DNA of 64,000 nt, from positions 27,824,684 through 27,888,683 of the forward strand of contig OY783198.1 of NCBI GenBank assembly GCA_963678675.1, read 5' to 3'. Positions 1 to 12,322 of the stretch are shown here, one piece after another. The DNA comes from Xiphydria camelus. Taxonomy: Eukaryota > Arthropoda > Insecta > Hymenoptera > Xiphydriidae. The position numbers and the translations under genes were made by a program. How positions within the stretch are numbered: position 1 is the stretch's first letter; the number at the start of each line of letters is the position of its first letter. The notes below the pieces were generated by a model. That model made no database searches, was not told the DNA's origin, and saw only the letters and a program-made list of their open reading frames with translations.

Positions 1-35
1 CCACCTACATATCGAGCCTGAAGGGTACGACTCAC

Positions 36-3000
36 CTTGTTGTTTCCGTTAGAAGTCTTAGTTTTATTTTTAGTCTTGTTCTTCTTCGTAGTCTTATTTT
101 TATTCGCGTTCTTGTTACCGATACTGGTAGCGCCCGCGCGACTTGCGACCGAATTTGCGTTTGATTGGGGTGCGACGGTGGTCGTAGGATTTTCCGTCGT
201 CAACAATTCCATCGTCATCGGGGTAGTCGCCGGCTCGCTTTCGATTATTCTGGTGGTTCCCACGCGGTTGTCAACTGTGCTGGCGGACTGAAAATGACAA
301 ACACCATTAGAACGTCTGGTACCGCAGGATACCGTGGGAATACATGGATGAGACAAGATCGAGGATGTCGCAAGGCAAGGGACCAGCTCACCTTCACGGC
401 AGAAGGCATCGCCTCGACATCGCGATGGTTATTGCCGTCGCTGCCGCTCTTTTCGACATTGGACTCGGCCGATTGCGGCGCACTTTTCTTCGACCCGTTC
501 TTACTTCCGCCCTTCTTGCTCTTGTTCTTGCCCTTGCCCTTCACTCGATTCTTCGATTTCGAGCTCGCATTCGGATTGGTCAGCTTGACCGTCACCGGGT
601 CGTAATTGCTGCGAAGAATTTTGTTGATGCGTCCCAAAATGTTATCCACGAAACGATTGTACTTAGCGACATAGATAGCAGGTACGTGATTGTTGGGTTC
701 GGAGTCCATTGCGCCTGAAATGTCGTGAAATAGTATCGCCGTCGTGTGCGCGCGTTGCACTCGTCGCAAAGCAACCCGCGCGAGTCGAAATTTTACCCCT
801 ACTTTGAGGCTTTTAATGCTCCATTCGGCTTACCGTTGGCCTGCTCAGCCTGCACACACAAGCTCCTATTTTGAACCTAGAGTCGATGAAATGTTCACAT
901 ATCGACTGTTTTAGGCTCAATGTAGGGTATCGATATAATGGAAAATCGATCTACCGTAAACCCCCCCCCCCCCCCCCCGAGAATAGTAGGTCTAAAATTT
1001 CGACTCGCGCGCGCGGGAAGCTTTAGAACCGCGCGTTATCGCGATGCTTTTCTTCAAATTCGACTCGACGCTTCTACTCGTGTCTGACGAATAACGCACA
1101 ACGCCGGCAGCGCGGTACACGTTCGAAAGTAGAGAAGGCGCGTGGTTTCCCCTGGAGGAAGTTGGAGCGGATTCGCCGGCGACGATCGGAGCCTACTTAA
1201 ACCGAAGAGATACAATGTTAACGGTATTTACCGGTCTATCGGAATCCCCGCCGAACTGGTCTTGGCGATCTGGGTCGCGGATCGCTTCGTATGCTCACCC
1301 GTCCACTTACCGACCTACCTAACTCGATATCGATGCACGCGCATCCCCGTATTTAGGGCAGCCGAAAACTCTCTCCGCGTCGGACACTACCTTCGCTGCA
1401 CTTTCTTCTTTGAATCGAAGATAATCGATTCCGATTCCAAGCAAACCGTATGCGACGTGACATAATGGGCCTGCTGGATCTACCTACGGTCTCGCCGGGA
1501 AATCAAGTGCGATCCGATCGCGTACATCACGGGGTATATTACTACTCGCGAATCGACGCGTCGTATGTGGTTCTCTAAATACGATTAAAGTAATGGAATT
1601 TCATTGAAATTATATCTCGCTCGATCTCCGCTTATGCTTAGATCCTAATTCTCTGACTTGGCCCCAGATTTATCCTAACGATTGATCGTTTCAACATCGC
1701 TTTCACGTCTACCTCAAATTTTGTGCAAGCTTTCCTCGAAGCGCATGCGCTTTTTCATTTTTAGGACATCAGACTTAAAAATTAGGAACTTTTCAGGATT
1801 AAACTAACTTAAGACAGGGACTGGGAGCCAATCACGAACGAGTTGCATCAGAGAACAGGGAAGTTAGGTTCTAATCAGGACCTGAGCATTAAACTGACTC
1901 GCGGTTCTGAACGGCCGGCGGGTATTTCGAAAAAGGTCTGCGGGAATACTGTATTGTTCTCATCGGAACCTAGTTTTGGCGACTGTATCGGAAGAGAAGA
2001 GACAGCCGATATACGACTCGCACGGATGTGGTGCACACGCGAGCGTTTCGTTCACGCGACTGCGACTGCGACTGGGTTAAGGTCGCGGTGGGAGATTCTT
2101 CGAGGCGTCTCTGACGCTCCAGGTCACAGCGCGGCCCCGTTCTCTCCGTCGTATCGCCGAACTAACTTCTACCGGTGCAGGGTGAAAGCCGCTAAAAATT
2201 CTAACCCCATTACCCCTTTTCCTCCGACGCACTTCCGGTACGCGATATTCTTTTTTTGGGGGCCGCGCCCGACTTTGCCTCCTTTTTCTTCGCTCAACTT
2301 CCGCCAGGGCATTCCGTTCGACGCGTCCGCGAAGTCGATATTCGAACTTTGCGAAATTCGATACCTCTTGAAAAATGTCAAGATCTCCGGAGCGCGCTGA
2401 GATTAATTACTTTCAGTCGTGCGAATCGATCAAAAACACGTCCCGTGCTCATTTTTTAACGCGCGATCATTCTCGTTGTGTCGCGAAGCTCGACGGAAAT
2501 TTCATCGGTCCGAGATAAGCGATGAAGAAGAGGTCTTCCTTCGCTATTTCCCCGAAACGCGATCCGAACGAGCGATCCCTTCGATCTCCGGGCGCAGCCG
2601 GCGCGACGATCGTCGATCGCGATGGGATCTCGCAAATTTTGAGCTCGCGAGCGCATCCTTCGCGAAGAGAGCGCCAGGATTTCGAATGCATCGGTCAACG
2701 GCGCGAAGATTCGTCGCAAAGAGAAAAAAGGAAACGGTGCCAGACGTGCTGCGTCCCAACGACCCGATCGACAACTACCGTTATGAAACAGACAATAGTC
2801 AAGCGATTACTACTACTATCAATACTACTTCTACTTCTACTTCTACTTCTACTTCTACTTCTACTTCAAAGGGAATCGAGGAGGACGAGTCAAACGGGTC
2901 AGTACAGTGTGTGGCTCCGTCCAGTGTTATTGCAATTTACCGTCAATCGTCTACCGTCCACCGTCTACCGTCCAAGTACACGTAAGGTATACAAATTTTA

Positions 3001-3872
3001 GCGCACAAGGCTGCAGAAATCATTTTCGTACCAAAGGCGGTACATTTTTTACGGCTATAGCGGCGTCTCGGATGGAAGCTCCAAGCCCGAAAAGCTTTGC
3101 AAAGAGGAAAAAGCTCTCGAAGGCGCCGTTGCGAGAAGACGCGTCACCCCGGTTCTCGGCGAAGCTTTCGCGACGCTTCCCCGAAAAAGCGCGGAGTTGT
3201 CGTAACGGCGCGTCTTCGAGATGTGCACGACGCAGAGAAAAACGTGCATTAAAATGCCAGGCTGACGGCACGTCACGCGCGATGATCACGTCGCGGGATA
3301 GATCATCGCAATTTCTGCTGATTGTGAGATCCAAACGTCTACATACAATATGTACACAAGAGGAGAGCGGTTGATGGTTGACGATATTGCGCGACGATCG
3401 AGAATCGATCGTTTCTTTTCAATGTAACTTTCGTCAGACGTTAATCGTTTCAATATTCTCTTTCTTGTTTGATCTATCCACGAGTCTTTGGACGTACGGC
3501 CCGTCTAGCACCGTATACGTGGTACGGGCGTCAAGATAAATAAAGGGCGAAGGCAATTTTGTAAAAATAATAAATTATCTATATATTTATAAATCCAAAT
3601 CAGACAGTATCTCTGTACAGCTATAGGTATAGATAGATGGAACATAATCGTTTCGACGGGCGAACGTACGATTGAAATGAGTGAGTGATCGGTGAGTTTT
3701 CTCTCGCTCTCTCCCTCCCTCCCTCTCCTTCATTCTCTCCTTCCCTCTCCATCACCTCCTTCCTCCTTTTCTCAGCCCCTTTCGTATCATCCTGACCCCG
3801 ACTGGTCAATTTCCCCCTTTTTTTTTTCTCATTCGCGCGCGTGCACACGTACACACATAACACGCATGCTCC

Positions 3873-3920
<48 letters not shown>

Positions 3921-4982
3921 TCTCTTCGCCTCCCTCTATTCCGTTCATATCAGCTCGAAGAAACAATTATCATCGCGTTCGTCGACAGATCCGTTTGGCG
4001 TTGCGCCGAACGGCCGAACGCCGATGGAGAGTCGCAAATATGCCGTCGAAAGGAAAGGCGTGACGTGGCGTCACCGAGTTTACACAATTTAATGCTACCT
4101 TTTTCACCGACGATGGCATTTATACGTACCGACGGCACACAACCGGTGCACGATGAAATCTCTCGCGCGAATCGAACGTGGGCGCGATGTTTCTCAGAGA
4201 GTCGAGGCTTGGCTCGGTCAACCGGATGCCGAGGATTTCATCGTACATCGGTCGTCCTCCACGGCGAGATGACAGCATCGAGTTTTTCGTAAAACTAGAG
4301 ATCGACTACGCGAGTGCCATGCTACGGATTAATCGTTAAAGAGACATTTTGGTCGCAATAAATAAAATAAATAATACGATAGGTAGTTAATAATGGTATA
4401 CTTGAAGCAGGAGCGGTAATTTCAAGAATGAGGAGAAAAGATGACGCGTCGAAAGAGATGCGTGAAAGCTGTGCGCTCTCCGCTCGCGACTGCTCGAGGT
4501 CCTCTTGTCGTCGACCGAATAGAAGGAAAAGCGATCGATGAGCGTGCCGATAGCGGGACGAGCTCGCTCGCAACGGCAGATTCCGGCGACGCGACGCTCC
4601 GATTCCCGGTCGAAGGGAAGTGTCACCCCGTCATACGTCAGCCGACGAGTGGCCGCGACAAAAATCGGAATTCTCTGAGGGGTGTCGAGAGGACCTCGAG
4701 CGACGCTCTCAAAAGCGATACCAGTGACCGACCTCCGCGCGGTACCTCGAGATCGAAAGTACATCCCGAGGAATGAAAAAAGCGAGTCACCACTGCAGTG
4801 CGCGAAGAAAGCTCGAGCCGGGTTTCGCGCTGGGTGTAAAAGGTGGCGATTTACCGTAAAATTGCGCGTTCCGGGCGAGCGTTCCGTGCGCGGAAATCCG
4901 ACGCGCGTCCCGCCGATATCGCGAATACCGGCGGAGGAGCGTCGTCTCGGAACGCGCCTTACGTATAGCAATCGTCAGCCCG

Positions 4983-5024
<42 letters not shown>

Positions 5025-7658
5025 GTACCTCGGAAGCATTCGCGTCGATTGGTACTTCCCGCTTGGGACCGCGGTACCAATCCGCGCGCAACGCCGACCT
5101 CGGCTGTACTGCGGATGGAAGAGAAAGACTACCGGCTTTCGAGTCCCGGCGTGGGCGACCTGATTCGAATCGCGCGTCAAGGATGTGACCTCTGCGCTCG
5201 CGACGGCAGGAGGGGTTAGTGTTTCTTGACCTTGAACTCACGTGCTTGCCGTGCGTCCGCGATGTCGGCAATGCCACCGTCGTCATCGTCGTCGTCGTCA
5301 TCGTCGTCATCGTCGTCGTCGTCATCGTCGTCTCCCGTTATATCAAGGTCAACGTCATCATCGTCGTCGTCGTCATCGTCGTCGTCGTCGTCGTCGTCCT
5401 CGTCGGCTTCTGCTGCCGCTGCGACGGGGACTTGGTTGACAACGACCGGATTGGCTATGGATTCGGCACCTTCGACGGTTTCGGCGACCGCGGAGGCGGC
5501 CTGCTCCTCCGCGGCGGCGTCCTCGCCCTCGACTTCGTCGTCGTAAGCGGCCACATCGGATTCCGTTCCCGAGGGCTCCGCGGCGATGTCCTCGTCGGTG
5601 GTGACGTCGGCTATCGAATTGAGGTCGCTCTGTACCGCCGCTGGGATGTTACCGGTCACCGGAGCAGAGGCGATCAGGTTGGAAATCCCGGGCGAGGCGA
5701 CGGGCTGAGCGGGGGAGGCCGCCGCGACGACGGGCTCGATGGAGGGCCTCGTGTCGTCGTCGTCGTCATCGTCCTCCTCGCCTGTAAGCACGAGGATTCG
5801 ATTGGAGAACGTGCGATTCGAGTGTTGTCGATCTCCCAGCCGTACATAGTATGTATGTAGGTATTGTATGTTGGTACCACTTTGCGTCGTACACCTTGTA
5901 CATGTACGTCCAACGAACGGGTTCCACGCAAGATTCGCTTCCGGGTGTAGGTAGAGGTATATACGGGTTATACTACACGACTGGCTGTCGTTAACCATTC
6001 ATCTTGAATCGAGTATGCCCCACTTATCGGCCGTACGGCGGGCGCGAGAGTGTGTGTATATGGCAACGCGTGTGCGTATCCGCACCCACAGCCGTACGCA
6101 CCGGGCACGTGTTCGCGATGAAGAGCATGGAAGGTACGGTCGATTCGCAAAAAAGAAATGTTAAACGGAATCTCTCGGGGATCCCTTTTTCAGCACTAAC
6201 GTCGGAATTCTAGTAGTATTAGACACACACCGCTTCATCAAGATGCGAGAGAATGATTATTCCTACGGGGGAATCGAAATTTGCTTTCAGGAGGAACGCG
6301 AAATGAGAAAAGACCGGCATAAGAGAAATATATTTTAGCATACGTCTATGTGTTAATGGTTGCATGATCTCGAAGGGGCACAATACCTTTACAACAGCTC
6401 AACAAAATAAAAAGAAACAACGAACAAGAAACGTACAATATTCACATTATTCGCCCCTTCAATCACGCAACCATAGATACACAGACGCATGCTAAAGTTC
6501 ACGCGATATACCATATGGGGCTAACTTACTCGCCAGGAAAGACACTTCAATCACTAATATCGGGTTACCTGCGACTCATATTTGTGTAATCCTTGTTTAA
6601 AAATTACTTTTTCATTTCCGATAAAGTCTTATATCGATATAGAGCAAAAGTTCATTGATAATGAGAGATAATAGTGATTGGATTGGAGTTTCCTTCCTGG
6701 CGAGTAAGTCAAGCCTCGCACAGTACGATCAAAAGAGGAAAGTAGTCCTTCCTCGTCTCAGCCTTCTCGGAAGCAACCAGAAGAAACTCCATTCGCTTTA
6801 CGCAATAAAGATCGGGGTACCCGCGCTATCGACGTACATAAGTATGTATACGGCGCTTCGTTAACGTCCCGCAATTAGTCGACCGGCGCATAAATCTCTG
6901 GGGCAAAAGACGCTATACGAATCGTCCCAGTTGGTCGAGCGCGTACGGAATACGGTGGAATGGAGCGTCGAAGAATGTAGGTCGTCGACGAGAAGTAGCC
7001 CGTAGAAATCCTTCAAGAAGACGTACCGCGTGGATTATGTTAATTCGGGCGGAGTAAAGCTTCGGGTACCGTTATAACTCTGTCGCGGCGACGAGCAATG
7101 GGACACCGTTCAGCGGCCGGCTTCGCTTGGCGCCGTTCACACGGAACGTATAGTACGGCAGATGTACCTAACGGTCGATTCGCGCTGAGTCGCGAGAGAG
7201 AGAGAGAGAGAGTCGCGATTTTCTTGGCCACAGGGCTCTCCCTTCTTCCTTTCACCCGGAAAGGAAGATTCGTACAGAGATCATCGACGCGCGATCTTTC
7301 GCGCGTACTCACCGCCGAGGATGTCGTCGATGAAACGTTCCAGATAGTCCCCGTCGTCGTCGTCATCGTCGTCCTCTTCTTCACCGTCGTCGTCGTCGTC
7401 GTCGTCGTCATCGTCGTCATCGTCGCCGGTGATGTCGAGATCGACTCCAACGTCGTCGTCGTCGTCGTCGTCGTCATCGTCATCGTCCTCGCTGGCGGCT
7501 GCTACCGGCTGAGGGGCCGACTGTCTTCCGATCACCTTCGCGACATCTCCCGATGTCTGCGCGTCCTTCTGGCCGGCCTCGACTGTTCGAGGAACTGGAG
7601 AAGCCAGGGCGCTAATCGCCAAGCAGCACACCAGTGCCAACACCGCCACCAAATTCAT
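36..7658 (-). CDS. Secreted Asp-rich / Lys-rich protein, unrecognised, 3' end outside window
   Basis: I do not recognise this gene. Four coding exons on the minus strand join in frame: 7658-7313 (start ATG), 5781-5242, 714-392 and 287-36 (487 codons so far). The last ends at a GTGAGT donor, so the gene continues left of the window. Phases are 1/1, 1/1, 0/0 and 0. Exon 1 encodes a signal peptide (MNLVAVLALVCCLAISALA, then SPVPR), then poly-Asp runs around VDLDITG, ending YLERFIDDILG. Exon 2 has acidic and Ala-rich spacers and repeats poly-Asp, VDLDITG, poly-Asp. Exon 3 starts with a similar helix (YNRFVDNILGRINKILRSNY) followed by a Lys/Gly/Ser-rich stretch. Exon 4 is Thr-rich, then Lys/Asn-rich with several NKT glycosylation sequons. 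The protein is probably secreted. A stop lies just past the exon 2 donor (5218-5216), so a shorter form ending KVKKH is possible if the intron is retained. The exon 2-3 join spans 4.5 kb and rests on splice signals and phase only. Confidence 0.72.
715..5241 (-). other. Large intron of the Asp-rich gene with simple repeats
   Basis: No coding exon is convincing here. It holds a run of 18 C (961-978), an imperfect ACTTCT/CTA microsatellite (about 2810-2867), a pyrimidine-rich block (3700-3930) with a CT run, and a second CT run at 4986-5021. Open frames on both strands lack splice logic or domain signal. Confidence 0.5.
6334..6496. mobile_element. Short TIR element (MITE-like), 163 bp
   Basis: The left arm begins TTTAGCATACGTCTATG and the right arm is its imperfect reverse complement, ending in CATGCTAAA. 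Similarity extends about 45 bases inward on each side, to the GAAGGGGC / GCCCCTTC pair, around an A-rich loop. There is no coding capacity. No clear target duplication is seen. It lies in an intron of the Asp-rich gene, directly left of another TIR element. Confidence 0.7.
6511..6718. mobile_element. MITE family A, copy 1
   Basis: The left end reads CCATATGGGGCTAACTTACT followed by CGCCAGGAAAG; the right end carries the reverse complement (CTTCCTGGCGAGTAAGT, then AAGCC). The interior has TCAATCACTA near the left, AGTGATTGGA near the right, and a TTATATCGATATA core. Closely related copies lie at 43656-44206 and 47845-48056. It is non-coding, about 208 bp. Confidence 0.85.
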
Positions 7659-8316
7659 GGCTCTGCAATGGAAAAGAAACACATTTCCGGTCGGTTACCT
7701 ATAGATCGTTGCGACTGCCGCGGGACGTGCAGCGGGGACCGATTCGTGCTCGAGCGCTCGACACCGTTTTCGAAAAATCTGGCGTTTACCGAATGCAGTA
7801 TCACCACTTTACGATCGAGTCGCGCACGCGGAAGGAAGGAAGGATCGAAACCTCTGGGCCACGCGGAATCGCGTTTTGACGGGGCGAGCGGCGATTCTGT
7901 GTATATAAGCGTGTACGAAATTTGAACTCGTTTGTCGGGTAAATCCCGGCGTTTGTCCTCCTCGATTAAATGCAGTTAATCCACTTGGTTTTGAAATTAC
8001 ACTTGCGACAGACTCGCAACTGGTCGAACGCGCGTTCCCATGCACCGTACGCCTGCACACTCGGTTCAGACTGCCGTTTGACGTTACGGTACCGCGAGTA
8101 TCTTCCGGCCCCGACTCGTCGTACGCCTTTTGGTTTCGTCACCTCTTCGTCGACTAACGGAAAGAGTTTTTTTTCCCCGGCGAACGCGTACGAGAGTTTC
8201 CTTGTGCGTGTCATCGATCGCTTGAAATCGCTTCGCGAAGCGAAATGGAAGACGTACGAGTTCGCGAAAGACGAAGAAACCGGTCGCGGCTTCGTTCCTG
8301 AATCGAATCCGAAGAT

Positions 8317-8356
<40 letters not shown>

Positions 8357-8482
8357 ACGCTATCACTTTATCACAACTACGAACCGATCCCTCCTCCCGT
8401 ACGATTTTCACGTTTTCACACCGGCGCAAAAGTATCTCTCGGGCACCACTTCCGGTCACCAATTTTCGCGAAACTGACTCAC

Positions 8483-8640
8483 CTCTCTTGGTCGCTCTTG
8501 AACCAGGGGCGAGGAGAACGAGAGTGTATCGTCTTGCCGAGGACCGAGCCGATCGGAGACGCGTGCGATAGCGGAATGCGTCGACCGACGAGGTGAGAGT
8601 GTGAAACAGACGAAGCGCCGATCAACGACTCTTTTATACC
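8483..8640 (-). promoter_or_regulatory. TATA promoter and 5' UTR exon of the Asp-rich gene
   Basis: On the minus strand a TATAAAAG box lies at 8638-8631. A transcript starting about 30 bases downstream (near 8608) would run to a good GTGAGT donor at 8482 (exon end 8483). The next acceptor is TTGCAG ending at 7663, four bases before the start codon at 7658. This gives a non-coding first exon of about 125 bases and an 820-base 5' UTR intron. It is inferred from signals only. Confidence 0.5.
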
Positions 8641-11600
8641 TCGTACTTCCACCTCCGCCGGCCTCTTTCATGCTCCTTCGTCCTCCTTCGTCCTCTTTCA
8701 TCCTCCACGTGGAGAGTCGAGGTTTCTCCCTTTCAAGAGACGCGCCTACTATCCACGCTGCTTCGACGTTAGACTTTTTCCGATAGGTCGCGGCTGTGTA
8801 CCTGGGCAAATGCGTTGTATCTGACGTTAGTTATCAGATTCCGGGAAAAAATGTTTATACAGTAATTATTTATGATCATGTATATAATTGGATATAGTCG
8901 GATCCAAAATTCGTCTCTATTTGATTATATGTGACAAACTGTATGTATATGATCATGTATAATTATACATACATACATATATGACCAGATGTGATTTGAT
9001 ATAATGAGATCCAAAATTGTCAACTTCGTTCAGGTCTAAATATGTATAATATCGTATCTGGTCATACATGATTATCTATTATCATACGTGAATTTTTATA
9101 TAAGTACTATATGTGTGTGTATGATCAGGTAGAGACAAAATTCGGATTTGTGATTATATCCAATTATATATTATTCGAGATTCGACGATTAGTTTGGAAT
9201 TTTCGAGGAAGGAAAATTATAACAGGGGATCGAACGGCGATGAACGACGCAATGGTTCAAAGCCAACTTCGATCGTCGCTGAATTCAATGATGTTGGTAC
9301 CGACTATACGAGGATGAGATTTATTCGCAGTCATTCGTGACATTCCGCGGTCGTTGACGTCGACTCTGTGTCTACGAAAACGATTAAATTACTCCGACTG
9401 ATGCGTCTCGTAAACTCTAGTCACGACCGAAAGCCCTCGAGCCGATTGTTACCTGCCGAGGATTATACCTAGGTACGAATAATTGTCGCTAACTCTTTTT
9501 TCTTCTCGAGAAATGAGCGAAAGCTGTCCGTATACCAGAGCGATCGTCTAACTGTAAACATATAGGTACAGCCGAGCCTCCGCTAATGGATCGCGTCCAT
9601 TCGAGCCACTCGACGCACATGTCGATATTTAGCACGTTTTTTCGACCTGGAATGATTTCTCGTCTCGTGATTCCGTTTCAAAAAATTCGTCTACGAATAC
9701 CGGACGCCCTGACGTAAAAGTCACGTTGTTTCGGAGTTTTGAACGAAGGCGCCAGGATGTTTTTCTTCTTTCGACGAAATTTTCCAAAGCATTTACAGAT
9801 ATGTTACAAACATATTTTTATAGTTTAATGAGAGGCCGAGGAGGAAATTATCATTAAAAATTCGTCTCTCACCTCCCAATGTACATGTATTTCGATTCCT
9901 TACGGTCTTTTTAGAGCGGTCAAGTTCAACCGCCCGGAAGAGAAAGTCTTTGATGTAATTTAGCAGCGAAATTTTGTCGCTTTTATCGCCAAATTCCTCC
10001 GAGTTTCTACAATATAGCGAAATCACCCGATTCGTACTCGATTTTGCATTCCTCGAAAAGAATCATCTTTCAAAATATCAATCCGTAATAACGAAAGTAA
10101 TGTATCTGGCAATGCGAGATGTTTATTTTGGCTCTCTCGCAAAAGTACCATCGACGATTTACGATTATTTGCGCGCGAGTCGTTCAACTTCCGCAAAGCT
10201 TCTGAGCGACTCAAAATGAAACTACGGGTCCCGGATATAAGTACCTACGTACGGCAAGTTTTGAAGCTCTTCGATTTTCTCACGCATCGATGCGTATCCG
10301 CGGGGAACATTACTCGTACGGCCACGATGACGCTCCGTTCTCTCTCACAGCGGAAGGATCTTCTTCTTCTTCTTCTTCTCCTCCTCCCCCTCTCTCGACA
10401 CTCGCTTTGGCGTGAAAAGATCTCGCACGTTCGCCCCCCCCCCCCCCCCCCCCCCACGTCTCCGGAGACTCCGTTGCGGGGGAATATAGGATTTGGTGTC
10501 GCGCGCCTTCGGAAGTAGTCCGCGCCTGCGTGCTGTTTGGAATTAGTAATCAGAATATGTACCCGCGCGCGCGAGACCGACGAGTGACGACTACGTTTTC
10601 GAGTATACGCGGTACGGGGCTCGCATTCTTTGTCGCCGTCGGTTGCTCCGCGAACTTCATTCATTATTCATTCCGTAGCGAGAGAATCGCGCGGTCCCCC
10701 CGCGAATTCCCACTCCTGATAACGTATAAATAGATCGTCGCTCAGCATGCCGGATGGTCCAATTTTGCGAGGGCCGTTCGGATTAAGGATGAATTTCGCG
10801 GCGGACTGCGAAGACTCGTCGAATCGCAGGCAGATCGCCGACGAAAGAATTTTAGCGACGAACTCACGTTTGTCACAGCTCGGAGCATCGTATGTGAAAG
10901 ATGCAGAGTCTCTAGTGTATACCTACATATGTATGTACATACATACATATACCCACTCACTCGGCAACTTTCTTCTCTCGCTATCGCGACGAACGATATC
11001 GGGTCACGGTCGGTCGATAATCTTTCCTCTTCGACGCATCCACCGCCTTGCTGTCTGTTTTTGAAACTAACTTTAGCATGAATGGAATGAAAAATTTATC
11101 CACGAGACTAGGTACTTATTTGCTCGTATGCACGAATATTATAGCACATGAAGTACGAGTAAATATTCACGGTACTTAGCTTTATAAAAGAAAATTTCAT
11201 TAACGATATTTTTCGCAGATACGTTTAGGGGAGAATTTTAAATAAGGGCGCACATACGCTACTTCAAATGGAACAATAAAATAACACGAATGTAACACAT
11301 CGGCAGAATGGAGATAAGGAATGTTACCTGCGGAAGAAACGCGTGCTTTTTAGAAAAGTATAAAAATTATCATACATCAGTAAATAGTGTGATAAAATTA
11401 AAGATTTCTTATTCGCTAAGTATCTACTATAAATCTCGTATAGCTAAATGAATGACTCGGTTGTTATCGGGATTAGAGTGCGCAGAGGCGCCTGCAACTA
11501 GAAAACCCGTCCTACTCCGGTGTAATCTGGGACACCTGATGCATTGGGTTACATACGCAGTGTGTGGTGTGTTTTCACGTGTGTGTGCATGTGTAATCTT

Positions 11601-11740
11601 TCCGAAAATTAAAACAATTCCATAAAAATCGACCAAGCTGAGCTGATTGCCTATACGGACTTTGTAAGTTCTGACAATCTACCTATTATCTGTATAACTC
11701 GAGATAAGCCTGCTTACCAAGATTTGTTTGGCGCCATCCT
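8641..11740. other. Intergenic region between the Asp-rich gene and the serpin
   Basis: No credible coding exon is visible over about 3 kb. It contains the TIR element at 8881-9170, a CTT/CTC microsatellite (10360-10386) and a run of 22 C (10434-10455). Open frames here are short and lack similarity I recognise. Confidence 0.5.
8881..9170. mobile_element. TIR element with nested inverted repeats, 290 bp
   Basis: The outer arms are TATATAATTGGATATA at the left and TATATCCAATTATATA at the right. The arms continue inward as imperfect complements (GGATCCAAAATTCGTCTCTA against TAGAGACAAAATTCGGATTT). Inside is a second inverted pair built on TATGACCAGAT and ATCTGGTCATA. It is AT-rich, non-coding and foldback-like. 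No target duplication is clear. Confidence 0.65.
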
Positions 11741-11741
11741 T

Positions 11742-11753
11742 TGACAGGTGTCA
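11742..11753. promoter_or_regulatory. TGACAG/CTGTCA palindrome (TALE-homeodomain type site)
   Basis: The 12-base palindrome-like site TGACAGGTGTCA sits about 580 bases upstream of the first serpin ATG, within TTTGACAGGTGTCAAA. It matches the known head-to-head dimer site of TGIF/Meis-type TALE homeodomain proteins. The match is visible; its use is conjecture. Confidence 0.3.
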
Positions 11754-12322
11754 AAGTGTTTTTTTTTCTCCGTATACATAATTCCTACCTATACTTATAT
11801 CGTCCACAATCAAAATGTCTCACCGCCTATTTGACGTAACCTAACTAAAAATTAAATCACGACAAGAAGTTACATAGTTATACAAATACCGTGCGAAAAA
11901 TCAGTAGAGTTTTCGTTATCATATTTGCGGAAGATTTTACATGCATACACATGTAGCACGATGTGTACAACATATTCTGTCGGCATAAGAATAACAAGTG
12001 ACAGTTCTTGATGCGTACAGTTGATCGAAATTCGTAACAGTAGAAGTTGCGATTAGAATATTACATGTTATAAAGAATGTAATACTTTGACAGCCTTCGT
12101 ACTAATATCATCCGTCATCATGCATTTAGGTATTTACAATACGTTTGACGTATCCATAATAATGTGCAGGACATACAAAAATTCGCAGTAATACAACAAA
12201 ATTCTGCATCTACAGCTCTCATATTTTCTGTATACGTACCTAATGCAAGATGTCTCCTCTTTATATTCGCAGAAATACAGGTGTTGAATTGGATCTTACT
12301 CGCCTTCTCGTACTCTGAAATA

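Larger units (their letters stand above)
5782..7312 (-). other. Intron of the Asp-rich gene between coding exons 1 and 2
   Basis: This 1.5-kb intron is bounded by a GTGAGT donor at 7312-7307 and a CAG acceptor at 5784-5782, and carries the two adjacent TIR elements described separately. Phase 1 is kept across it (a Gly codon is split). A GA run lies at 7195-7211. Confidence 0.65.

Noticed and set aside
245..391. Read-through of exon 3 of the Asp-rich gene into the intron
   Set aside because: A clear GTGAGC donor ends the exon at 392 in phase with the acceptor at 287; the read-through sequence has no conserved feature.
3692..4063. Ser/Pro/Leu-rich open frame
   Set aside because: Low-complexity pyrimidine DNA; no splice or homology support.
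5219..5860. Val/Ser/Arg-rich open frames on the plus strand
   Set aside because: They are antisense shadows of the Asp codon runs on the minus strand.
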